Below are positions 6,294 to 10,142 of a stretch of DNA of 10,142 nucleotides, in pieces (within the stretch, counting starts at the first letter, position 1; every line of letters starts with the position of its first letter). The notes below the pieces were generated by a model. That model did not search any database and was not told where the DNA came from. It worked only from the letters and a program-made list of their open reading frames with translations. A program made the position numbers and the translations under genes. This DNA comes from Anaerolineae bacterium. Its GTDB lineage: Bacteria > Chloroflexota > Anaerolineae > J102. The stretch lies in the NCBI GenBank assembly GCA_026985975.1, contig JALSPL010000338.1, positions 1-10,142 on the forward strand. The letters run 5' to 3'.

Positions 6294-7355
6294 TTACACC
6301 GGATGCAGACCGGGGAAGGTCAATCCCGTGATTTCGTCGAATCCGCACATCAGATTCATGCACTGCACAGCGGTTCCGGCCGCGCCTTTGCCCAGGTTGT
6401 CGATGGCGGCCAGGGCCACCAGGCGCCCGCTTTCGGGCTGCAATTGCCAGCCCACATCGGCCAGGTTCGTCCCCCACAGCAGTTTGGGTTCAGGATGCCG
6501 GTAGAGGCCCGAGCGGCCATGCACAATGCGCACAAAGGGCTCATCGCCGTAGGCTGCGCGCCACGCCCGCCACAGGTCGCGATCGCTCAGGCCCGGCTGC
6601 ACCCAGGCGTGGGCGGTGGCCAGCGCGCCCCGCACCAGCTCCACCGAGGTGATGGAAAGGTGGATGTCGTCCCGGCCAAAGGCCTGATGCACCTCGGCTT
6701 CGTGGCGATGGCCCACGGGCGCATAGGAGCGCACCACGTGACTGCGTTCGGGATGATGCGAGCCGGGGTTGGTGGATGCGCCCCCTTCGGATGAGCCCAC
6801 TTTCAGGTCGATAATGACAGGTCGCTCCAGCAGCAGGCCCGCTTCCATCAATGGTTTCAGGGCCAGGATGCTGGCGGTGGCGTTGCAGCCCACGCCGCTG
6901 ACATAGCGGGCGTCGCAAATGGCGTCACGGTTGATCTCGGGCAAGCCGTAGACGAAGCGTTCCAGCCACGCGGGCGCGGCGTGCGCCTGCCCATAGCGCC
7001 GCGCATAATGCGCTGGGTCGCGCAAGCGAAAGTCCGCGGAAAGATCGATGATGCGGGGGGCCAGAGCGGCGAAATCGTCGATGCGGGCCTGGGCCTGGCC
7101 GTGGGGCAGGGCCAGGAAGAGCACATCGACCGGCTCCAGCGCCTCCACCGTGGTGAATTTGAGGGGCTGCTGGCGCCCGAACGCGGGCCGCAGGTTGGGG
7201 TGAATCTGATGCACGAATTTGCCCGCGTAGCGGCGGGAAGTGACCTGATGCACGCTCACATGGGGATGCGTTAGCAGCAGGCGCAGCAGCTCGCCGCCGG
7301 TGTAGCCCGAGCCGCCGATGATGGCGACGCGGAGGGGTGAAGAGATCGTAGTCAT
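6294..7355 (-). CDS. lysY: LysW-aminoadipyl phosphate reductase
   Basis: A 353-residue member of the N-acetyl-gamma-glutamyl-phosphate reductase (ArgC) family; it reduces LysW-AAA phosphate to the semialdehyde with NADPH. The nucleotide-binding motif is IIGGSGYTGGELLRLL (12-27). The catalytic cysteine lies in SGVGCNATAS (Cys157), and the general-base histidine in APVGHRHEAEV (212-222). The RIVHGRSGLYRHPEPKLLWG region and the closing LAAIDNLGKGAAGTAVQCMN are typical of the LysY branch as I recall it. Length fits the family (about 344-350). Start ATG 7353-7355 gives the expected N-terminus and has no Shine-Dalgarno sequence. A 363-nt structured gap separates it from lysX upstream. Confidence 0.92.
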   Translation of the reverse strand: MTTISSPLRVAIIGGSGYTGGELLRLLLTHPHVSVHQVTSRRYAGKFVHQIHPNLRPAFGRQQPLKFTTVEALEPVDVLFLALPHGQAQARIDDFAALAPRIIDLSADFRLRDPAHYARRYGQAHAAPAWLERFVYGLPEINRDAICDARYVSGVGCNATASILALKPLMEAGLLLERPVIIDLKVGSSEGGASTNPGSHHPERSHVVRSYAPVGHRHEAEVHQAFGRDDIHLSITSVELVRGALATAHAWVQPGLSDRDLWRAWRAAYGDEPFVRIVHGRSGLYRHPEPKLLWGTNLADVGWQLQPESGRLVALAAIDNLGKGAAGTAVQCMNLMCGFDEITGLTFPGLHPV

Positions 7356-7718
7356 GGTGGATGATTCGATGAAAGAAAGTGATATGCGAAAACTGGGAAT
7401 TAATGATCAATGGATTAATGATTAAAGGATTAAAGGGGAATTTGTAGTTAATAGGTAACTGCTAAGGTAGCCAGGTTGGACGTGACTTCCGCCTTAAACC
7501 AGACGCTTCTGGCTGCCAAGGCGTCAAGCGTGGAACGTCAAACGTCATAACGCCTCATGGGACGCCCGCAGTGGAGCGCATTTTTGACGTTTGAAGCATG
7601 ACGTTTGACACTTCTTTGCAGAAGGCGACATGAGTTTCTATGGCCTTTCCTGCGCATACCTAAGCAGTTACGTTAATTGAAGCATTAGCAAGCACAAACG
7701 CCATTTAATCATTAATCA
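7356..7718. repeat. Nested inverted-repeat region between lysX and lysY
   Basis: A 363-nt gap with no supported gene. Three inverted-repeat pairs nest around nearly the same centre: GATTAATGATTAAA (7413-7426) with its exact complement at 7704-7717; GTAACTGCTAAGGTA (7455-7469) with TACCTAAGCAGTTAC (7657-7671, 14 of 15 match); and GTCAAACGTCAT (7537-7548) with ATGACGTTTGAC (7598-7609). An extra hairpin, CGCCTT/AAGGCG enclosing CCAGA-CGCT-TCTGG, lies at 7490-7523. The second pair is flanked by the hexamer GTTAAT at 7447-7452 and 7672-7677. I see no promoter of quality and no T-run terminator. Confidence 0.8.
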
Positions 7719-7727
7719 TTAATCATC
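7702..7727. repeat. CATTAAT heptads overlapping the lysX stop codon
   Basis: Plus-strand units ATTTAAT, CATTAAT, CATTAAT, CAT cross the end of lysX. The TAA stop (7719-7721) and its last two Asp codons lie within the repeat, so the lysX C-terminus (KIDD) is partly repeat-encoded. Confidence 0.8.
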
Positions 7728-8570
7728 TATCTTTGCCACCACGTATTCCGCCACCGCCGCGGGGATGTTGACGCCCGTGGTGTCGATGCTGTTGCGGAAT
7801 TCCATGGTGTGGTTGATTTCGTTGACCAGCAGGCCGCGGTGGGGGTCTTCGAAGAGATCGATGGCCAGGACGCCGCCGCCCACCGCCTGCGCGGCCTGCC
7901 GACAGATGGCGTCCAGTTCGGGGGTGATGGGACAGTTGCTGGCCCGACCTCCGCGGGCGGTGTTGGTGATCCAGTGGGCGCTGCTGCGGTAGATGGCGGC
8001 GATGGTGGCGTCGCCCACCACAAAGGCGCGGATGTCCCGATCCGGTTTGGGCACCAGCTCCTGGATGTAGTAGATGTGATGCTGATAGCCGCCCAGCACC
8101 TGACGATGCTCCAGCACCGCTTCCGCTGCGTCGCGGTCGTTGATGCGGGCCAGCAAGCGGCCCCAGGAGCCCACCGTCGGCTTGAGCACCACGGGATACC
8201 CCAGCTCTTCCATCGCAGTCAGGGCCGAGGCCCGATCGAAGGCGACGCGGGCCCGGGGCTGGGGGACGTCAGCCTCTTGCAGAGCCGCGGTGGTCAGGAT
8301 TTTATCGGCGCAGACCGCGGCGGTGGCGTAACGATTGATGGTGGGCAGGCCCGCCTGCTCAGCCAGACGCAGGGCGTAGAGCCCGCGCGATGTGCTGACG
8401 CTGCGTTCCACCAGCACATCGGCCTGGATGGGGAAGCGAGCGGCGTCCGGGCCAAAGACCAGGTCGCCATCCCGCACAAGCTGCACCTCGGCCCCCGCGT
8501 CCTCCAGCGCCCGCAGCAACAGCTTTTCTTCTACGCGAATGCGAGAAACCAGCAGGGCGACGCGTGTCAT
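7719..8570 (-). CDS. lysX: LysW-aminoadipate ligase (ATP-grasp)
   Basis: A 283-residue ATP-grasp ligase that joins the amino group of AAA to the C-terminal glutamate of LysW in an isopeptide bond, protecting the amine. Visible: GYPVVLKPTVGSWGRL (124-139, ATP-binding lysine and loop), YYIQELVPKPDRDIRAFV (167-184), HWITNTARGGRASNCPIT (199-216), and the metal-binding GGGVLAIDLFED / LLVNEINHTMEFRNS segments (Asp238, Glu251, Asn253). WITNTARGG and NHTMEF-NS-TTGV-IP closely resemble Thermus LysX as I remember it. The ArgX and dual-specific LysX branches are related, so glutamate use cannot be excluded. Its ATG (8568-8570) overlaps the lysW TGA as ATGA, a 4-nt overlap indicating translational coupling with its substrate carrier. 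The longer frame upstream to 8651 is antisense to nothing useful and overlaps lysW, so it is not used. Confidence 0.93.
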   Translation of the reverse strand: MTRVALLVSRIRVEEKLLLRALEDAGAEVQLVRDGDLVFGPDAARFPIQADVLVERSVSTSRGLYALRLAEQAGLPTINRYATAAVCADKILTTAALQEADVPQPRARVAFDRASALTAMEELGYPVVLKPTVGSWGRLLARINDRDAAEAVLEHRQVLGGYQHHIYYIQELVPKPDRDIRAFVVGDATIAAIYRSSAHWITNTARGGRASNCPITPELDAICRQAAQAVGGGVLAIDLFEDPHRGLLVNEINHTMEFRNSIDTTGVNIPAAVAEYVVAKIDD

Positions 8571-8740
8571 TCTCCCCAGTCCTCCTCTTCTTCGGGCGCC
8601 AGATCCAGGGCCAGCGGCTGCAGCGAAAGCACTTCCAGTTCCACGCCGCATTCGGCGCAGGTGATGATTTCTCCCTCGATGGGGTCGTCCAGCGTCAATT
8701 CAGCGCCGCATTCGGGACAGGTGGTGGTGTAGGTGGTCAT
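8567..8740 (-). CDS. lysW: Amino-group carrier protein LysW
   Basis: A 57-residue acidic carrier protein. Two zinc-knuckle pairs are present, CPECG (Cys8, Cys11) and CAECG (Cys28, Cys31), followed by the acidic tail ending EEEDWGE, whose terminal Glu accepts AAA through an isopeptide bond. EDWGE is the signature of the LysW family, and the size agrees with Thermus LysW (54 residues). ATG 8738-8740 is chosen because it is preceded by AAGGAG with 8-nt spacing. The frame extends to 8836, but that part is repeat sequence. It is the first structural gene behind the tandem attenuators, so those probably set the level of the carrier and the genes behind it. Confidence 0.96.
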   Translation of the reverse strand: MTTYTTTCPECGAELTLDDPIEGEIITCAECGVELEVLSLQPLALDLAPEEEEDWGE

Positions 8741-8748
8741 GGGTAAAA

Positions 8749-8754
8749 CTCCTT
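8749..8754 (-). promoter_or_regulatory. Shine-Dalgarno sequence of lysW
   Basis: AAGGAG on the minus strand, 8 nt before the lysW ATG. It fixes the lysW start and is notable because it is the only clear Shine-Dalgarno sequence I find upstream of any gene in the cluster. Confidence 0.88.
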
Positions 8755-8789
8755 GTGATGGTGAGAAGAGAGAGTTGGGAAATTTGATG

Positions 8790-8867
8790 GAGATTCTATA
8801 GAGATTCATGGAGATTGCATGGGTTTTGAATCTCAACCGAATCTCTATTGAATCTCAACTGAATCTC
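8790..8867. repeat. Facing GAGATT / AATCTC arrays in the lysW leader
   Basis: GAGATT at 8790, 8801 and 8811, then AATCTC at 8829, 8840, 8851 and 8862, all spaced 10-11 bp. The two halves are inverted: 8792-8807 and 8839-8854 match as reverse complements at 14 of 16 positions. The lysW mRNA can therefore form a long imperfect hairpin between terminator 2 and the ribosome binding site. Confidence 0.85.
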
Positions 8868-8870
8868 AAT

Positions 8871-8910
8871 AAAAACAAAAAACCTCCGCCCGCCGAACTG
8901 GCGAGGGAGG
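8871..8910 (-). terminator. Rho-independent terminator 2 (attenuator of lysW)
   Basis: On the minus strand CCTCC (8910-8906) pairs with GGAGG (8887-8883), and CGCC with GGCG inside it, separated by a 2x3 internal loop and closed by the loop AGTTC. It runs into TTTTTTGTTTTT (8882-8871). It stands 27 nt after the second leader ORF and about 130 nt upstream of lysW, the right place for an attenuator. Confidence 0.85.
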
Positions 8911-8936
8911 CTTGGGTCGCAGAATTTTGGATGCGC

Positions 8937-9017
8937 TCAAGTAGCCTGTCCCGGGCCGTCCGGCAGGATATGACAAGGCTTCTTGGTGCGCTTGAGGAAG
9001 GAAGATAGCTGAAACAT
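8937..9017 (-). CDS. Leader peptide 2, Lys-rich, of the lysW operon
   Basis: A 26-codon ORF starting MFQLSSFLKRTKKP and stopping at TGA 8937-8939. Lys is at 9, 12 and 13 and Arg at 10, so four of five residues at positions 9-13 are basic. All Lys codons are AAG. It precedes a rho-independent terminator by 27 nt. The same layout, the MF start and the block KR(N/T)KKP at residues 9-14 recur in leader peptide 1, so the two are related. Start: ATG 9015-9017; no in-frame ATG lies upstream within the heptads. There is no Shine-Dalgarno sequence; a polypyrimidine tract precedes the ATG. I infer a regulatory ORF whose translation reads lysyl-tRNA (possibly arginyl-tRNA) supply; the peptide itself may have no function. 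Confidence 0.78.
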   Translation of the reverse strand: MFQLSSFLKRTKKPCHILPDGPGQAT

Positions 9018-9175
9018 GAGAGGGAGGGAATTGGAGATTGGGTATTGGGTATTGGGTATTGGGTATTGGGTATTGGGGATTGGGGATTGGAGATTGGAGA
9101 TTGGAGATTGGAGATTGGAGATTGGGGACTTGAAGTGGCAGGGGAAATATCTAACGCCTGATATCCAATATCCAC
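9018..9175. repeat. Spacer between the attenuators with 14 heptads
   Basis: Fourteen 7-nt units run without indel from 9030 to 9127 on the plus strand: one ATTGGAG, five ATTGGGT, two ATTGGGG, five ATTGGAG and one ATTGGGG. In the transcript this is a CCAATAC/CCAATCT pyrimidine-rich, mostly unstructured spacer. I see no second promoter in this stretch, so both attenuators are probably on one transcript. Confidence 0.9.
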
Positions 9176-9213
9176 AAAAAAAGCCCGACCAGGGGGAGGA
9201 ACCTGGTCGGGCT
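9176..9213 (-). terminator. Rho-independent terminator 1 (attenuator of lysW)
   Basis: On the minus strand AGCCCGACCAGG (9213-9202) and CCTGGTCGGGCT (9193-9182) form a perfect 12-bp GC-rich stem with an 8-nt loop, followed directly by seven T (9182-9176, partly shared with the stem base). It stands 36 nt after the stop of leader ORF 1. With no gene behind it but a promoter and leader ORF before it, it reads as an attenuator rather than an operon end. Confidence 0.93.
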
Positions 9214-9239
9214 AAGCACAGAGCGGGAGGTGCGTGCTT
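9214..9239 (-). promoter_or_regulatory. Hairpin preceding terminator 1
   Basis: AAGCAC (9239-9234) pairs with GTGCTT (9219-9214) on the minus strand, leaving a 14-nt loop. It abuts the terminator stem directly and begins 10 nt after the leader ORF 1 stop. It may act as a pause or competing hairpin of the attenuator; this is an inference. Confidence 0.45.
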
Positions 9240-9249
9240 CGTTTACCTT

Positions 9250-9327
9250 CTACCGCGTGCGCATGGCTCTTCCCAGGTTTAGGAAGGGCTTCTTGTTGCG
9301 CTTGGCGGACTTGATGAAGGTAAACAT
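9250..9327 (-). CDS. Leader peptide 1, Lys/Arg-rich, of the lysW operon
   Basis: A 25-codon ORF starting MFTFIKSAKRNKKP and ending GRAMRTR, stop TAG 9250-9252. It contains four Lys (6, 9, 12, 13) and four Arg (10, 20, 23, 25), nearly a third of the peptide. It lies about 50 nt downstream of the predicted transcription start and 36 nt before terminator 1, the classical arrangement of an amino-acid attenuator. The block KRNKKP at 9-14 matches KRTKKP of leader 2 position by position. A longer in-frame start exists at ATG 9358-9360 (begins MVVLLNLHPLL); I prefer 9327 because it lines up with leader 2. Neither start has a Shine-Dalgarno sequence; the DNA before 9327 is CCCCCTCCTC in mRNA sense. 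Confidence 0.8.
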   Translation of the reverse strand: MFTFIKSAKRNKKPFLNLGRAMRTR

Positions 9328-9382
9328 GAGGAGGGGGTGTAGGTTGAGGAGGACAACCATGTAAAAGGAGGATACAAAGGCT

Positions 9383-9410
9383 ATTATAACGAAGTTTTTC
9401 GATTTGTCAA
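9383..9410 (-). promoter_or_regulatory. Consensus sigma70-type promoter of the lysW operon
   Basis: On the minus strand TTGACA (9410-9405) and TATAAT (9388-9383) are both perfect matches with a 16-bp spacer. Transcription should begin near 9373-9377. The -35 box overlaps the murQ TGA stop (9407-9409). It is the best promoter in the window and drives both leader ORFs and presumably lysW-lysX and beyond. Confidence 0.88.
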
Positions 9411-10142
9411 CCCCAATTTTCTTTCGAAACGGCCACGCGCACATTGCCGCCCGCTTTTTGCAGGCGATCTCGGGCCACATCGGGCGAACAATCCAGCAGC
9501 GTGCTGACGATCGCGACTTTTACATCATTGCCGCTGCGGGCCAGGGCTGCGGCCGCCTCAGCTTCGCTGATGTCGCAGGCCTGGGCCACGATGCGCCGCG
9601 CCCGCTGTTGCAGCTTGGCGTTGTTCTGCTGCACATCCACCATCAAATTGCCATAGGTTTTGCCCAGCCGCACCATGGCCCCGGTGCTGAGCATGTTCAG
9701 AATCAGTTTTTGCACGGTGCCAGCCTTGAGACGGGTGGAGCCGGTGATGACTTCGGGACCCACCAGCGGGGCCATCACATGATCCGCCAGATCGGCCAGG
9801 GGAGCGGGCAGGTTGCAGATGATGGCAGCGGTCAGGGCTCCCCGCTGGCGGGCCTCTATCAGCGCCCCCTGCACATAGGGCGTGCGCCCGCTGGCTGCGA
9901 TGCCCACTACGCTATCCAGCGGCCCGACGCCTAGCGCCCGCATGGCCGCGGCCCCATCCTCAGGATTATCCTCCGCCTCCTCCACCGCTTCGGTCAAAGC
10001 CCGACGGCCGCCCGCGATCACCCCCACCACCTGCTCGGGCGCGGTGTTGAAGGTGGGGGGACATTCCGACGCATCCAGCACGCCCAGCCGCCCCGATGTG
10101 CCCGCACCCACATAGATCAATCGCCCCCCCTGCTTCATGCGG
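9407..10142 (-). CDS. murQ: N-acetylmuramic acid 6-phosphate etherase (N-terminus beyond window)
   Basis: About 244 residues of a SIS-domain enzyme; roughly the first 50-60 residues lie off the right edge. MurQ cleaves the D-lactyl ether of MurNAc-6-phosphate to GlcNAc-6-phosphate and lactate during recycling or uptake of cell-wall sugars, in the cytoplasm. Diagnostic is GGRLIYVGAGTSGRLGVLD followed by ASECPPTF at the visible N-terminal end. EAEDNPEDG, then GIAASGRTPYVQGAL and STRLKAGTVQKLILNMLSTGAMVRLGK further on are also typical. The C-terminus ends KENWG. The internal ATG at 10136-10138 is not the start because the family continues upstream. It is unrelated to lysine synthesis and marks the boundary of the cluster; its stop codon is embedded in the next promoter. 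Confidence 0.94.
   Translation of the reverse strand, partial: RMKQGGRLIYVGAGTSGRLGVLDASECPPTFNTAPEQVVGVIAGGRRALTEAVEEAEDNPEDGAAAMRALGVGPLDSVVGIAASGRTPYVQGALIEARQRGALTAAIICNLPAPLADLADHVMAPLVGPEVITGSTRLKAGTVQKLILNMLSTGAMVRLGKTYGNLMVDVQQNNAKLQQRARRIVAQACDISEAEAAAALARSGNDVKVAIVSTLLDCSPDVARDRLQKAGGNVRVAVSKENWG

Noticed and set aside
6100..6477. 126-residue N-terminal extension of LysZ with repeated HRISI-like peptides
   Set aside because: It is the 11-bp array and antisense lysY read through; the kinase fold begins at the ATG at 6099.
7455..7677. Insertion sequence with transposase between lysX and lysY
   Set aside because: The inverted repeats enclose only about 217 bp with no supported ORF, so at most a non-autonomous element.
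9030..9127. CRISPR-like array
   Set aside because: Units are contiguous 7-mers without spacers, so it is a tandem heptad repeat.
8855..9175. Minus-strand 106-residue ORF rich in QSPISN-type repeats
   Set aside because: It is the heptad array translated in a frame different from leader ORF 2 and has no start signal; the peptide repeats come from a 7-nt unit.
8741..9376. Lysine riboswitch in the lysW leader
   Set aside because: The leader is occupied by two ORF-terminator modules and low-complexity repeats; I do not see the long multi-helix L-box architecture, though a covariance-model search would be decisive.

Overview
The window carries most of a LysW-dependent alpha-aminoadipate (AAA) lysine biosynthesis cluster, read almost entirely on the minus strand. 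The enzymes resemble their Thermus-type counterparts as I remember them. The homoaconitase is a single fused chain, intergenic gaps are packed with degenerate 7-, 10- and 11-bp repeats, base composition is GC-rich, and Shine-Dalgarno (SD) sequences are scarce. Together these suggest a member of Chloroflexota (Anaerolineae/Caldilineae-like), possibly from a metagenome. The phylum call is an inference at moderate confidence.

Layout in the direction of transcription (right to left): the 3' part of murQ, cut by the window edge; a 666-nt control region; lysW and lysX, overlapping by 4 nt; a 363-nt structured gap; lysY; lysZ; lysJ; a small DUF2283-type gene on the opposite strand; homocitrate synthase; a fused homoaconitase (LysT-like plus LysU-like); and the first 55 codons of homoisocitrate dehydrogenase at the left edge. 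Homocitrate synthase, homoaconitase and homoisocitrate dehydrogenase build the 2-oxoadipate skeleton. AAA is then attached to the carrier LysW by LysX, phosphorylated by LysZ, reduced by LysY and aminated by LysJ. The releasing peptidase LysK and an AAA aminotransferase (LysN) are not in the window.

The most striking part is the leader of lysW (8871-9410, minus strand). A perfect sigma70-type promoter (TTGACA, 16 bp, TATAAT) overlaps the murQ stop codon. Two consecutive attenuator modules follow. Each has a 25-26 codon leader ORF beginning Met-Phe with the block KR(N/T)KKP at residues 9-14, then a rho-independent terminator. This looks like a tandem, duplicated, leader-peptide attenuator sensing lysyl- (and perhaps arginyl-) tRNA charging.

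Other structure: helically phased GAGATT/AATCTC arrays in five of the gaps; heptad arrays; a nearly concentric nested inverted-repeat region between lysX and lysY; a branched inverted repeat upstream of the DUF2283 gene; and three repeat-derived in-frame insertions in the homoaconitase gene, two of them 33-nt perfect palindromes at its interdomain linker.
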